A stretch of 64,000 nucleotides of DNA from NCBI GenBank assembly GCA_937877455.1, contig CALFIU010000063.1, positions 1-64,000 of the forward strand, given 5' to 3'. This DNA comes from an uncultured Bacteroidales bacterium. Lineage in GTDB: Bacteria > Bacteroidota > Bacteroidia > Bacteroidales > UBA3824. How positions within the stretch are numbered: position 1 is the stretch's first letter; each line of letters begins with the position of its first letter. This document shows, piece by piece, positions 52,610 to 61,949 of this stretch. Under the pieces are notes generated by a model that worked only from the letters and a program-made list of their open reading frames with translations, had not been told where the DNA came from and made no database searches. Both the position numbers and the translations under genes were made by a program.

Positions 52610-53653
52610 ATGGCAAAAATCAATTTTGGCGGAGTAACTGAAAACGTTGTTACCCGCGAAGAATTTCCTCTGGAAAAAGCAAAAGAAGTTTTGAAAAACG
52701 ACGTTATCGCAGTTCTTGGCTACGGCATACAAGGTCCTGGACAGTCGATGAATCTCCGCGACAATGGTTTTAACGTAATTGTTGGACAACGTCCTGGTAA
52801 AACCTACGATAAAGCTGTTGCAGACGGCTGGGTACCTGGCAAAACTCTTTTTTCAATTGAAGAAGCTTGCGAAAAAGCCACAGTAATCGAAGTGCTTTTG
52901 TCTGATGCTGCTCAGATTGAAGTATGGCCTACAATAAAGAAACACCTCACAAAAGGCAAAACCCTTTATTTCTCGCACGGATTTGCAGTAACTTACAAAG
53001 AACGCACAAACATAGTTCCTCCAGAAGACGTTGACGTTGTATTGGTAGCACCAAAAGGTTCAGGAACATCATTGCGTCGTCTTTTTGTACAAGGCAGAGG
53101 TATCAACTGCTCTTACGCAGTGTTCCAAGATGCAACAGGCAAAGCATTGGAACGTACAATAGCTCTTGGCGTTGGAATTGGTGCTGGTTATCTATTTGAA
53201 ACTACATTCAAAAAAGAAGTTTATTCAGACCTCACTGGCGAACGTGGTTCGCTTATGGGTGCAATACAAGGTTTGTTGTTGGCACAATACGAAGTTTTGC
53301 GTGAAAACGGACACTCTCCTTCAGAAGCTTTCAACGAAACGGTTGAAGAACTTACCCAAAGCCTTGGTCCATTGTTTGGTGAAAACGGTATGGATTGGAT
53401 GTACGCTAACTGCTCAACAACAGCTCAACGCGGAGCATTGGATTGGGCTCCAAGATTCCACGATGCAGTTAAACCTGTGATGGAATGGCTTTACTATTCG
53501 GTTAAAACTGGCAACGAAGCTCAAATTTCTATTGATGCTAACTCTAAACCAGATTATCGTCAAGGTCTTGAAAATGAACTTAAAGCAATGCGCGAAAGCG
53601 AAATGTGGCAAACTGGTGCTCAAGTTAGAAAACTTAGACCAGAAAACAACTAA
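52610..53653 (+). CDS. ilvC: Ketol-acid reductoisomerase
   Basis: IlvC isomerises and reduces acetolactate and acetohydroxybutyrate to dihydroxy acids, using NAD(P)H and Mg. The 347-residue length and the N-terminal MAKINFGGVTENVVTREEFP form suit Bacteroidota class I enzymes. The dinucleotide fold shows VLGYGIQGPGQSMNLRDNG. The catalytic domain has VLVAPKGSGTSLR, YSDLTGERGSLMGAIQGLL, SPSEAFNETVEELTQS and MDWMYANCSTTAQRGALDW, with the usual acidic metal ligands. It ends the operon, followed by a terminator at 53677-53703, and also has its own promoter. Confidence 0.97.
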   Translation: MAKINFGGVTENVVTREEFPLEKAKEVLKNDVIAVLGYGIQGPGQSMNLRDNGFNVIVGQRPGKTYDKAVADGWVPGKTLFSIEEACEKATVIEVLLSDAAQIEVWPTIKKHLTKGKTLYFSHGFAVTYKERTNIVPPEDVDVVLVAPKGSGTSLRRLFVQGRGINCSYAVFQDATGKALERTIALGVGIGAGYLFETTFKKEVYSDLTGERGSLMGAIQGLLLAQYEVLRENGHSPSEAFNETVEELTQSLGPLFGENGMDWMYANCSTTAQRGALDWAPRFHDAVKPVMEWLYYSVKTGNEAQISIDANSKPDYRQGLENELKAMRESEMWQTGAQVRKLRPENN

Positions 53654-53676
53654 TATTTCGTTGATTTAAATATAAG

Positions 53677-53703
53677 ACGAGACTATATTTTATATGGTCT
53701 CGT
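53677..53703 (+). terminator. ilv operon terminator
   Basis: ACGAGAC (53677-53683) pairs with GTCTCGT (53697-53703), with further A-T pairing in the loop and a T-run after it. The stem includes the last codons of the convergent rhomboid gene, so the terminator overlaps that gene's 3' end. Confidence 0.8.
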
Positions 53704-54346
53704 TTTTTTTAGAATAATTAATGTTGATTTTGTAACGGTTGTCTGTTAGCGAAAAATGTTCAAAACCAGGTGATTGATAATCAAAATCACCATCTTTTTT
53801 AAGTTTTTTGGGTTTATCTTTTGCAAAAATAAAAGCACAAACAAATCCTGACACACCACCAAACAAGTGAGATTCCCACGATATATGGCCATCGGTAGGC
53901 AATACGCCCCACACCATGCTACCATAAAGTAGCACTACCAACAGAGAAATTGCTGCCGCTCCATTTTTATGAGATACTATCCCACCAAAAAATATAAATG
54001 ATGCTAATGCGTAAATTATTCCGCTTGCGCCAATATGAAAACTTTCTCGTCCAAAAAGCCAAACCGAAAAACCTGTTAGAAAATATAATGCAGAAAAAAT
54101 TATTATATAATTTCGTTTGTAAAGCACCGTAAGTAACCACATTAACACTGGTAATGCAGAAATATTAGAGAGCAAATGATTAATATCTCCATGTATAAAA
54201 GGAGAAAACAATATACCTGGTAATCCAAATATCCGCCGTGGGAATATTCCGCAAGGCGCAAAATCGAAATTAAAAACATTTTCTAATACATAGACAAATA
54301 ATACCGTAACGGTATATGCAATGGGAAAAACCAGCGATGTCTTCAT
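53690..54346 (-). CDS. Rhomboid-family intramembrane serine protease
   Basis: The 218-residue protein has six membrane helices and the rhomboid Ser-His dyad. GASG holds S108 (HIGASGIIY) and the last helix holds H160 (HISWESHLFGGVSG). The HGDINHLLSN motif (52-61) gives the conserved histidines and Asn of helix 2. The polar C-terminal tail (about 175-218) is cytosolic. It cuts helices of membrane proteins; the target is unknown. It converges on ilvC and shares the terminator. Confidence 0.92.
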   Translation of the reverse strand: MKTSLVFPIAYTVTVLFVYVLENVFNFDFAPCGIFPRRIFGLPGILFSPFIHGDINHLLSNISALPVLMWLLTVLYKRNYIIIFSALYFLTGFSVWLFGRESFHIGASGIIYALASFIFFGGIVSHKNGAAAISLLVVLLYGSMVWGVLPTDGHISWESHLFGGVSGFVCAFIFAKDKPKKLKKDGDFDYQSPGFEHFSLTDNRYKININYSKKNETI

Positions 54347-54357
54347 TTTTTTATAAA

Positions 54358-54392
54358 AAAAATCCGCAAATGCTTTACCATTGCGGATTTTT
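54358..54392 (-). terminator. Terminator after the small lipoprotein gene
   Basis: AAAAATCCGCAA (54358-54369) pairs perfectly with TTGCGGATTTTT (54381-54392). It lies just past the stop of the minus-strand gene at 54414 and before the rhomboid start. Confidence 0.85.
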
Positions 54393-54413
54393 GTTTTAAC
54401 TATTTATGCTAAT

Positions 54414-54845
54414 TTATTTTGCATTAATGCCACCAATTTGTAGAGTAGCCTTAATATAGTCATAGTCGCTATCTCCTACCACTGCTATCTGATAATCAAT
54501 ACTAATGGTAGAATTGTTGTTAGTAATTGAGCCTAATCCCTCTTTTATATCGAAGTTTCCGTATATACCAGAAAAAGAAAGTGTTGACCCCGAAACTATA
54601 ACATCAACATCAATATTGCTGTTGTGAAAGTTTGAAATCTTGATTTTTTTTCCTGTTTGTGTTTGCGTTATTGTAACATCAAAAGCTGAGCTACAATCGC
54701 CATCATCGGTTCTCCATGCCCATTTACCTTCTAATTCTGAGAGGTTTACGTTTGCTTCGGCAGCATCATCAGTACATGAATTGATTGTTGTGGCAAACAA
54801 TACAAGCATTGTAGCCACCAATAGGTTAAAAAGTTTGTTTTTCAT
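54414..54845 (-). CDS. Small predicted lipoprotein
   Basis: From the ATG at 54845 the 143-residue product has a lipoprotein signal with lipobox TINSC (C24), then a beta-rich domain that resembles the lipocalin-like/Bacteroidota small lipoproteins (LEGKWAWRTDDGDCS, then alternating strands with Asp/Ser). A start eight codons upstream at 54869 would bury the signal, so it is rejected. Function is unknown. It is followed by a strong terminator. Confidence 0.75.
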   Translation of the reverse strand: MKNKLFNLLVATMLVLFATTINSCTDDAAEANVNLSELEGKWAWRTDDGDCSSAFDVTITQTQTGKKIKISNFHNSNIDVDVIVSGSTLSFSGIYGNFDIKEGLGSITNNNSTISIDYQIAVVGDSDYDYIKATLQIGGINAK

Positions 54846-54861
54846 AGTTAAATAGTGTTTG

Positions 54862-55065
54862 TTAAACATTCAATAGGTTTTCAAAAATAGGCAACAAGGA
54901 TTTTAAATCATCCTGTGTGTCCCAAAAAATATCAGAGAGATTTTCTCTATCATTAATTTGACTATTTGGTTGACAATCTATCTGCGAAATATCGAAGTTT
55001 TTTAATTCGCCTACTTCAAAATCATCGTCAAAATCATTGTTGCTAAAAACAATATCGTCAATCAT
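54862..55065 (-). CDS. Small acidic ORF, uncertain
   Basis: A 67-codon ORF (MIDDIVFSNNDFDDDFEVGE...) rich in Asp and Asn lies between the terminator at 55096-55132 and the small lipoprotein gene. Its stop is 17 nt upstream of the lipoprotein start, so the two could be cotranscribed. It has no signal or recognised family. The clean position favours a gene, but its length and the weak promoter leave doubt. Confidence 0.4.
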   Translation of the reverse strand: MIDDIVFSNNDFDDDFEVGELKNFDISQIDCQPNSQINDRENLSDIFWDTQDDLKSLLPIFENLLNV

Positions 55066-55095
55066 TATTTATTTCAATAGATAATTTTTGTTTAC

Positions 55096-55132
55096 AAAAA
55101 TAGTGGAACGCATTTACAATTCCACTATTTTT
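55096..55132. terminator. Terminator after the zinc-ribbon gene
   Basis: AAAAATAGTGGAA (55096-55108) pairs perfectly with TTCCACTATTTTT (55120-55132), 5 nt from the stop of the minus-strand gene at 55137. A- and T-runs on both sides let it act either way. Confidence 0.85.
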
Positions 55133-55136
55133 TATT

Positions 55137-55925
55137 TTAAGCGTTAATCGATTCTTCAATTTGGTTTGCGAGTTCGTCGTCAATAAGAATTCTACCACAA
55201 TATTCACAAACGATGATTTTTTTTCTCGAAGCAACATCCAATTGTCTTTGAGGCGGAATCTTATTGTAGCAACCACCGCAAGCATCACGTTTAACAGGAA
55301 CAACTGCCAATCCATTTTTTGCACCGCCACGTATGCGTTTGTAAGCAGTTAACAATCTTGGTTCAATTTTTTCTTCAAGTTTTTCGCGTCTTGCATCAAG
55401 TGCTTCCTCGTCTTTTTTTGTATCGGCTATAATAGAATCGAGTTCCGACTTGCTACGTTCAAGGTCTTTGGAACGATCGTCATGACGACTTTGCGATTCT
55501 TCCATTATAGTTTTTTTTGCAGCATATTGCGCTTCGTATTCGCGTATTTTCTTTTCTGATAGATTAATGTCAAGATTTTGAAACTCTATTTCTTTTGCTA
55601 TCGAGTCGTATTCGCGATTGTTGCGCACTTTATTTTGCTGAGACTCATATTTTTTTATAAGTTCCTTAGCATTAATAATGTCGTTTTTCTTTTTTGCAAT
55701 TTCTTGTTGCAGTTTTTCTGTTTCAGCCTTTATATTTGATATTCTGGTTTCCAATCCCACGAGTTCGTCTTCAAGGTCTTGAACTTCAAGAGGTAACTCC
55801 CCCCTCAACCGACGTATTTCATCGGTTTTGGAGTCGATGGTTTGCAAAGAATATAGTGCTGTTAGCCTTTCTTCCACCGATACTTCTACGGTTTCAACCG
55901 CTTTTTTGGTTTTTACTGCTGTCAT
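55137..55925 (-). CDS. Coiled-coil protein with C4 zinc ribbon
   Basis: The 262-residue protein is a long antiparallel coiled coil (about 15-195, Lys/Glu-rich) followed by a four-cysteine zinc ribbon, C216, C219, C240, C243 (ACGGCYNKIPPQ...VCEYCG). This is the zf-RING_7/CT398-like family, thought to bind nucleic acids or act with envelope/secretion proteins; its role is unsettled. It starts 6 nt after the NIF3-like gene, a pairing I recall from many Bacteroidota (not checked here). Confidence 0.9.
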   Translation of the reverse strand: MTAVKTKKAVETVEVSVEERLTALYSLQTIDSKTDEIRRLRGELPLEVQDLEDELVGLETRISNIKAETEKLQQEIAKKKNDIINAKELIKKYESQQNKVRNNREYDSIAKEIEFQNLDINLSEKKIREYEAQYAAKKTIMEESQSRHDDRSKDLERSKSELDSIIADTKKDEEALDARREKLEEKIEPRLLTAYKRIRGGAKNGLAVVPVKRDACGGCYNKIPPQRQLDVASRKKIIVCEYCGRILIDDELANQIEESINA

Positions 55926-55931
55926 ATTTTT

Positions 55932-57029
55932 TTATAAATAATTTATTGGATTCGTATTTTGTTCCGAAATTCGGACTTCAAAATTACAAAATTTTTTTGT
56001 AAGTATATCACAAAAAATTTGTTTTATTCCAATTTCGCTTTCATAATGCCCTATATCAACAATTGTTATTTTGCTGTCGGCATCAAAATATTTATGGTAA
56101 GTAAAATCGCCAGAAATAAAAACATCCGCGCCTTTATTAACAGCTTTGTTTACAAGGAAACTACCACTTCCGCTACAAAGTGCAATTGTTTTAACCTCTG
56201 GTTTTAATATTTTGGTGTGTTTAATGCAACCACAATTGAATACTTTTTTAACTTTTTTTAAGAAATCTATTGTGTTTTCTGGTTTATCAAGCCAACCTAT
56301 TGCACCGCTTCCGTTATAATTGTCAGGGTTTTCGAGTTTTACAATATCAATAGCGGGTTCTTCGTATGGATGCGACGAAACTATTGCTTTTATTATTTGA
56401 CCTATTTGGTTTGATTCACATATTGTTTCTATTTTTATTTCGTCTTCAAAATGTAGTTTCCCTATTGTGCCAACGAATGGTTTTGCACCTTCTTGTGGAT
56501 TGAAACTACCTTTGCCATTAATATTGAAACTGCTATTGCTGTAATTGCCAATATGTCCGCCTCCTGCTAAAAAAATTACTTGTCGTACATTGTCGGCATG
56601 TGCTTGGGGTACATAAACTGCAATTTTGTATAAACGGTTTTCGGCAGGTTGTAACACTTTATAATTTTTTATACCAAGCTTTTGACACATCATTAGGCTT
56701 GTACCCAATGGTGAGTTGTCGCAGTTGGTATGGGCGGAATATACTGATATAGAGTTTTTTATACATTGCATAACTATGCGTTCCACCGCATTTTTTCCAG
56801 TTATTTTTTTTAAACCATTGCCAAAAATTAGTGGATGATGCGATATAATGAGATTGCATTTTTTTTCAATAGCCTCATTTACAACATCTTCTGTTACATC
56901 AAGGGTTACAAGTGCTGCTTTTATGTTTTTATCGCCGCCAAACACCTGCATACCAGCGTTGTCGTAAGATTCTTGCAATGATAACGGAAATACTCTCTCT
57001 AATTCCGAAATTATTTCTTCGAGTTTCAT
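55932..57029 (-). CDS. NIF3-like dinuclear metal-centre protein
   Basis: The 365-residue protein carries the NIF3 two-metal ligands in the N-terminal CNLIISHHPLIFG and SAHTNCDN segments and the C-terminal VDIGHYESE. A PII-like insert (about 130-230, CutA/YqfO type) lies between, containing FLAGGGHIGNYSNSSFN. The family is sometimes annotated as GTP cyclohydrolase I type 2, but its activity is not settled. It is 18 nt after the TlpA-like gene and 6 nt before the zinc-ribbon gene. Confidence 0.93.
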   Translation of the reverse strand: MKLEEIISELERVFPLSLQESYDNAGMQVFGGDKNIKAALVTLDVTEDVVNEAIEKKCNLIISHHPLIFGNGLKKITGKNAVERIVMQCIKNSISVYSAHTNCDNSPLGTSLMMCQKLGIKNYKVLQPAENRLYKIAVYVPQAHADNVRQVIFLAGGGHIGNYSNSSFNINGKGSFNPQEGAKPFVGTIGKLHFEDEIKIETICESNQIGQIIKAIVSSHPYEEPAIDIVKLENPDNYNGSGAIGWLDKPENTIDFLKKVKKVFNCGCIKHTKILKPEVKTIALCSGSGSFLVNKAVNKGADVFISGDFTYHKYFDADSKITIVDIGHYESEIGIKQIFCDILTKKFCNFEVRISEQNTNPINYL

Positions 57030-57047
57030 TTTTGTTACGCAATATTT

Positions 57048-57593
57048 TTATTCCAAGTAATTTGTAAGCATATCAGGCAATTCTGATGCTCTAAATGCTT
57101 TGGCAATTATTTTTCCGTGTCCGTCAATTAAAAAATTGGCAGGTATTGCACTGACGTTAAATTTTTTTGCTGCTGCACTATTTACTCCCGTATGTTCGCA
57201 TACGTGTATCCAACTTGATATTTTTTGATTTATGATAGCATCGCGCCACTTTTTGCTGTCTAAGTCAAGCGAAATGCTATAAATTTCAAATCCAACCCCA
57301 TAAATATAGTTTTTGTCTTTATAGTTGTCGTATATTTTTGAGAGTATTTGGTTATCTGCTTGGCATGGTCTACATTCCGAAGTCCAAAATTGTACAAGTA
57401 CCATCTTACCTTGCAACGAACTTAGAGTAAACTCAATATCATCTTCGTTGGTGGCATAAACCTCTGGTGCTTGCTGCCCAATTGTACATTTTTCAACTCG
57501 ATAGTTAGTTGCTCCAATCCCCCTATTTTGTGCGTTGCATATCAATGATACGTTGAGCATCATGGCAAGCAACAATATTTTATAAGCATCCAT
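57048..57593 (-). CDS. TlpA-like periplasmic thioredoxin-fold protein
   Basis: The 181-residue protein has a signal peptide (about 1-21, cut near CNA-Q) and a thioredoxin fold with the redox pair C74-R-P-C77 (FWTSECRPCQADNQ). The cis-Pro region is VSAIPANFLIDGHG. It fits the TlpA/ResA class that reduces disulfides in the periplasm, for instance in cytochrome c maturation. No cytochrome genes are adjacent. It leads a unit with the NIF3-like and zinc-ribbon genes. Confidence 0.85.
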   Translation of the reverse strand: MDAYKILLLAMMLNVSLICNAQNRGIGATNYRVEKCTIGQQAPEVYATNEDDIEFTLSSLQGKMVLVQFWTSECRPCQADNQILSKIYDNYKDKNYIYGVGFEIYSISLDLDSKKWRDAIINQKISSWIHVCEHTGVNSAAAKKFNVSAIPANFLIDGHGKIIAKAFRASELPDMLTNYLE

Positions 57594-57697
57594 CGCTAAT
57601 TTTTTCTAAAAAACAATCTCCTATTTCTTAAACGATGTTTTTATTATTTTATTTTGCGTTATGCTATGTATTTTTTGCTTTTGTTTAATATTTTTAT

Positions 57698-59812
57698 TTA
57701 AAAATGTTCGTAATTGTTATCCAACGAGTTGTGATGGTCATCGCCACCGTCAAGTTTTATATTAACTCCTTGTTTATGTCCATTTTTTAAACCACCAACT
57801 TCTTTTAACTTTGAGGTATGAGAGGATATCTCGTCGATTACCTCAGCGTTTTCTTTAATAGTAGTTACTGGTGAAGGAGGTACTTTTCCGTCAGAAAACA
57901 AAAGATTTTTTAGTTTAATTATTTCCTTCGTATGACTTTCTATTTGCTCAACAATTTCTTTGCGCGATACGTCCGATTCTTTTGGCGAAAGTTTAAAAAA
58001 CTCAATAGATTCGTTTAGAGTTTCCAACATGTGTACAAGATTAATAGTATAAATTGCCATATTATCAGCTGACTCAGCGTTCGATTGTGTTATGCCCACA
58101 AGTTGTTGTATTGAACGATTTATGCTCGCAATGCCGTTGAGTTGTTCTGTACAAGCGTTAGCAATGTCTGACACCATTTGAGCATTATTACGAATTTTTG
58201 GAGTTATTTTGTCAATAAGTTCGGCAGACCGTTCTGTTATCTGAAGGCTTTTTGCACTCCATTCGTTAATTTGCGTTGATGCTTTTTGACAATGCTCTGC
58301 CAACTTTCTAATTTCGGAAGCCACTACGGCAAAACCTTTACCATTTTCGCCTGCGCGAGCAGCTTCTACTGCTGCATTAATGGCGAGAAGGTCGGTGCGT
58401 GAAGTTATTTCGTTAATTACTTCTATCTTTGAAATAACATTTTGCAAAGCAGCCAATGTGCTTGCCGACGATTTGGCTACTGTGAGTATATCCGTTGATA
58501 TGTTTCCTGAATTATTCTTAGTTTGCGTAGCATTGCTTGTGTTTTGCTCAATGGAGGTGGTCATTTGCTCCAATGCAGCCGAAATTTCTTCTACTGTAGC
58601 GGCTTGTGTTCTTGCTCCTGATGAAATATTTTCTACACAATCGCGTAAAAAAGAACTTGTTTGACTTATTTCATCACTGCTATCGCGTATTGATTGTACA
58701 GCGGCCGATACATGCTTTTGCATAACCTTTATATTGTTGTTGAGTATTCCCATTTCATCGTGAGATGTAACATTTTCGGTTTCACGAGTATAGAGTTTAC
58801 CTTCTGAAAAATCGGTAGAAAAAGCATTAAGCGATTTTAACGGAGTAAGTATTATTCGAGATGTTACAGCTCTAATTAATAAGAAAATTATTAAAATGGT
58901 TAGCAAACCTGTAAAAATAAGAACCCACACTATTTTTTTTACTTTGAAAAGGTCTTTTTTTGGAGTTAATACCCCAAGCCCCCATTCGTAGTTTGGCAAA
59001 AAGCAATAGAAAATAACCATATCAATATTATTAGGGTCTATACAACTGCCAATTCCACTACCGTGTGGATTTTTTGATACTCTTTCTGCAAATTTATCAA
59101 GCCCTATATAGCCTATCTTAGCGGATTCAAAAAAATTGAACGTCATTACTCTATCTGCGCGGTGGTATGATAGAATGGTCATTTTTTCGTTTACTAATGT
59201 ACCATAACCAATGCCGTTGATTTTTGTGTTGATTACAAAATTGTTGATTTTCTCGGTTGGAAATGTGGCTGACAAGATAGCTTCTACATTGCCATTTTTT
59301 CCAACAATAGGTTCTGCAACAGTGAAATACAATCCTTGAGGTAATAATGGAGATTGATGTGGTTCTGTTAGGGATATTTTTTTACCCCTTTGCATAATGT
59401 CAATAAAAAATTTTTCTTTTGTTACATCGGTAGTGTCTTTTCCTATTAAAGTATTGTATGATTTGCCATCTGCAAAGGTAAACCTAATAAACGAATAGTC
59501 ATCGGGATGTTCGTTTACGTAGTCTTTGCAAACCTTCATGGCCGTTGATATGTCCATATTTGCACGCACAACACTACGACCAAGCCACTGTAATCCATGC
59601 ACATAAATACTGAGTCTATTATCAAGATTGCTTGCCTGAATTTCAACAGTTTGTATAGCCATGCTATAAATACCATCGCGAGAGTTTTTTAATACCAGAC
59701 GGTAAATAATAACATCCATTGTTCCGATAAGCAACAATACTGCTGGAACAATTATTCTAAAATATTTGCTCCAAATTGTTGTTATTTTTGTTGTTTTATT
59801 TTTTTTTGCCAT
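57698..59812 (-). CDS. Methyl-accepting chemotaxis protein (dCache-type)
   Basis: The 704-residue receptor has a membrane helix (about 14-36), a periplasmic sensor (about 40-290, dCache-like), a second helix (about 296-318), a HAMP linker and the signalling domain (about 390-610). The CheA/CheW-binding hairpin reads EITSRTDLLAINAAVEAARA, then GENGKGFAVVASEIRKLAEH. After it comes a further coiled coil and a polar Asp/His/Asn tail (about 640-704). Ligand is unknown. It is 2 nt downstream of a paralogous receptor gene, so the pair is cotranscribed. Confidence 0.95.
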   Translation of the reverse strand: MAKKNKTTKITTIWSKYFRIIVPAVLLLIGTMDVIIYRLVLKNSRDGIYSMAIQTVEIQASNLDNRLSIYVHGLQWLGRSVVRANMDISTAMKVCKDYVNEHPDDYSFIRFTFADGKSYNTLIGKDTTDVTKEKFFIDIMQRGKKISLTEPHQSPLLPQGLYFTVAEPIVGKNGNVEAILSATFPTEKINNFVINTKINGIGYGTLVNEKMTILSYHRADRVMTFNFFESAKIGYIGLDKFAERVSKNPHGSGIGSCIDPNNIDMVIFYCFLPNYEWGLGVLTPKKDLFKVKKIVWVLIFTGLLTILIIFLLIRAVTSRIILTPLKSLNAFSTDFSEGKLYTRETENVTSHDEMGILNNNIKVMQKHVSAAVQSIRDSSDEISQTSSFLRDCVENISSGARTQAATVEEISAALEQMTTSIEQNTSNATQTKNNSGNISTDILTVAKSSASTLAALQNVISKIEVINEITSRTDLLAINAAVEAARAGENGKGFAVVASEIRKLAEHCQKASTQINEWSAKSLQITERSAELIDKITPKIRNNAQMVSDIANACTEQLNGIASINRSIQQLVGITQSNAESADNMAIYTINLVHMLETLNESIEFFKLSPKESDVSRKEIVEQIESHTKEIIKLKNLLFSDGKVPPSPVTTIKENAEVIDEISSHTSKLKEVGGLKNGHKQGVNIKLDGGDDHHNSLDNNYEHF

Positions 59813-59814
59813 TT

Positions 59815-61746
59815 TTATTTTGTATCATTTTTTGCCAACATGCCGTTAAGTTTTTCAATTTCAGCGACATGCATCTCTATTTGGCGTGCAATCTCCTCTT
59901 GTTTATGCTTAGAATCATCTTCGGTCTTAAAGTATTTTATATTGCGTTGCAAATGTTCTGCATATTGAGAAAATCTTTCTGCTCTTAAGGCAAGTTCATC
60001 AGCTTGCTCACTATTTTCTTGAGAAATTTGTGCCAATTGTTGTACAGAATTGCTAATTTGCTCTGCTCCATTTCGTTGTTCTTCGCATGCAAAAGCAATA
60101 TCTGCCACCATAATGGAGTTTTCTTTTATTCTTGGTGTAATCTGTTCTATCATATTTGCCGAACGCTCACTAATTTTAATGTTTTCGCTACTTGCAATGT
60201 CAATTTCTTCTGAAGCGGCACGGCTTTTTTCGGCAAGTTTTCGTATTTCTGAAGCTACAACAGCAAAACCCTTGCCGTTTTCGCCCGCCCGTGCAGCTTC
60301 TACTGCTGCATTGATGGCGAGTAGATCAGTACGTGAGGCTATTTCGTTTATAACTTTTATTTTTTCTGTAATTGTTCGTGTACTTTGTAAGGTTTTGATA
60401 CTTGCATCGGCTACAGCTTTTATATCTTTTGCCACTTGTTCGCTACGTATTTTTGCATTATTGGCGTTTTCGGCATTTTGACTTATTGATGACGCCATCT
60501 GTTCTATTGTTGAAGAAATTTGTTCTATAGTAGCTGCTTGGTCGTTTGCTCCTCTTGATATTTGTTCCGAACTTATGTTGAGGTCGTTTCCGTTGGTAAC
60601 TATATTTTCGGCTTCGTTACTTATACTTTTGGTTATAACACCTATTTTCCCTGCCATTGTACGTATTGCTTTAAAAAGTGTTCCAACTTCGTCCTGCCGA
60701 TTGGTTTGTATTTTTAGTGATGCATAAAGTCGACCTTCTGAAAAATCCTCTTCAACCGCTACAAGTTCGGCAAGTGGTTTTATGACATGTTTTTTTAGTT
60801 TCCACATAAGATGTAATACAAAAATTATAATACAAAGTGGTACAAAAATGACAAATAATGTTCTAATAAAATGCTGCGTAGCCATAAGTTGGTTTACGGC
60901 TAACGTTGTGCCTAAACACCAATCTGTATGAGGTATATGATGCCATACCACAAGATGTTCGTTACCTTCGGGGTCAATGATAAAGCCATTTCCGTTTTCT
61001 TTTCCCGAAATAATATCTTCTCCAATTGCTTTAAGTCCTTTATAACTTATGGAATCGTCTGTAAAACGAGCTCTAAGCACATAATCTTCAAAATCAACAT
61101 TGGTTAAAATAAGTGCATCCTTTCGTCTTACAGAAAATCCATTGCCAAGACCGTTGATAGATATTCCTCCTATAATATCCCTTATTTTTTCAATGTTAAG
61201 GGCAACACTCATAGCACCCAAAACCTTGCCTCCTTTCCCTCTCATTGGTACAGAAACAAATAACTTCATAGTTTTGGTTATAGAGTCTATTATAGGTTCA
61301 GAAATATGATATGGATAGTTTTCATAAAGTACTTCGTGACAAATTTTTGAATTTGGGCTTAGACTTAGAACACTGTCTATTTCAGAGTCGTATATCTCTC
61401 TGTCAGGATAAACAATGCGAGCATTTTTTAGATGTATGTTTCTTGATGTAACTTTTTTAAGTTCCAATATACGTTCTTTTCTTGACATAAGTTGTATTGA
61501 TGGGCTACCAGCCACACTTTGTAACATAGATACTATTCCAAAGATTTTTTCTCCAACGTATCCCGAATATGCTTTTACAATTTCTTCTGATGTATCAATA
61601 ACAAGTTTTTGATTATTACGTGAAATCAAAGCATATAAAAAAATACAAGTTGACCCAAGCAACATAAGCGTAAGTGGCAATACCTCGCCCAATATATTTA
61701 CCAATAGCGATTTATTACGTATTTCTTTTAATTTTTTTAAGTTCAT
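59815..61746 (-). CDS. Methyl-accepting chemotaxis protein
   Basis: The 643-residue receptor has a membrane helix (about 13-38), a periplasmic sensor (about 40-285, dCache-like), a second helix (about 290-312), HAMP, and the signalling domain (about 370-600) with EIASRTDLLAINAAVEAARA, then GENGKGFAVVASEIRKLAEK. It ends in a short helical tail (about 610-643). Its signalling half is closely similar to that of the next gene, which points to duplication, while the sensor halves differ. Promoter evidence on the minus strand is weak (TACTTTTA at 61797-61790 after a TTG). Confidence 0.95.
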   Translation of the reverse strand: MNLKKLKEIRNKSLLVNILGEVLPLTLMLLGSTCIFLYALISRNNQKLVIDTSEEIVKAYSGYVGEKIFGIVSMLQSVAGSPSIQLMSRKERILELKKVTSRNIHLKNARIVYPDREIYDSEIDSVLSLSPNSKICHEVLYENYPYHISEPIIDSITKTMKLFVSVPMRGKGGKVLGAMSVALNIEKIRDIIGGISINGLGNGFSVRRKDALILTNVDFEDYVLRARFTDDSISYKGLKAIGEDIISGKENGNGFIIDPEGNEHLVVWHHIPHTDWCLGTTLAVNQLMATQHFIRTLFVIFVPLCIIIFVLHLMWKLKKHVIKPLAELVAVEEDFSEGRLYASLKIQTNRQDEVGTLFKAIRTMAGKIGVITKSISNEAENIVTNGNDLNISSEQISRGANDQAATIEQISSTIEQMASSISQNAENANNAKIRSEQVAKDIKAVADASIKTLQSTRTITEKIKVINEIASRTDLLAINAAVEAARAGENGKGFAVVASEIRKLAEKSRAASEEIDIASSENIKISERSANMIEQITPRIKENSIMVADIAFACEEQRNGAEQISNSVQQLAQISQENSEQADELALRAERFSQYAEHLQRNIKYFKTEDDSKHKQEEIARQIEMHVAEIEKLNGMLAKNDTK

Positions 61747-61903
61747 TTTGTTTGACTTTTCAAGAAAATACTAAAAAATGTTTTGGCTTTAAAAGTATAT
61801 CTTTTTTTTATTTACAACAACAATCTAAGAAAATAATCTTTCTAATTTTTGTTTTTTTTAATTATTGTTCCCAATAATTGAAAAATATGCAATTTTTTTT
61901 CAA

Positions 61904-61934
61904 TTTGCCAACTATAAAATAATGTCTAATTTTG
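61904..61934 (+). promoter_or_regulatory. mqnD promoter
   Basis: TTTG (61904-61907), 19 nt, TAATTTTG (61927-61934), 15 nt before the start codon at 61950. A short inverted repeat (AATTATT 61860-61866 with AATAATT 61873-61879) lies upstream in the 203-nt divergent gap. Confidence 0.65.
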
Positions 61935-61949
61935 CAATAAAAAATTAAG

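Noticed and set aside
61860..61879. Inverted repeat AATTATT/AATAATT upstream of mqnD as an operator
   Set aside because: Only seven A/T pairs in an AT-rich gap; expected by chance.
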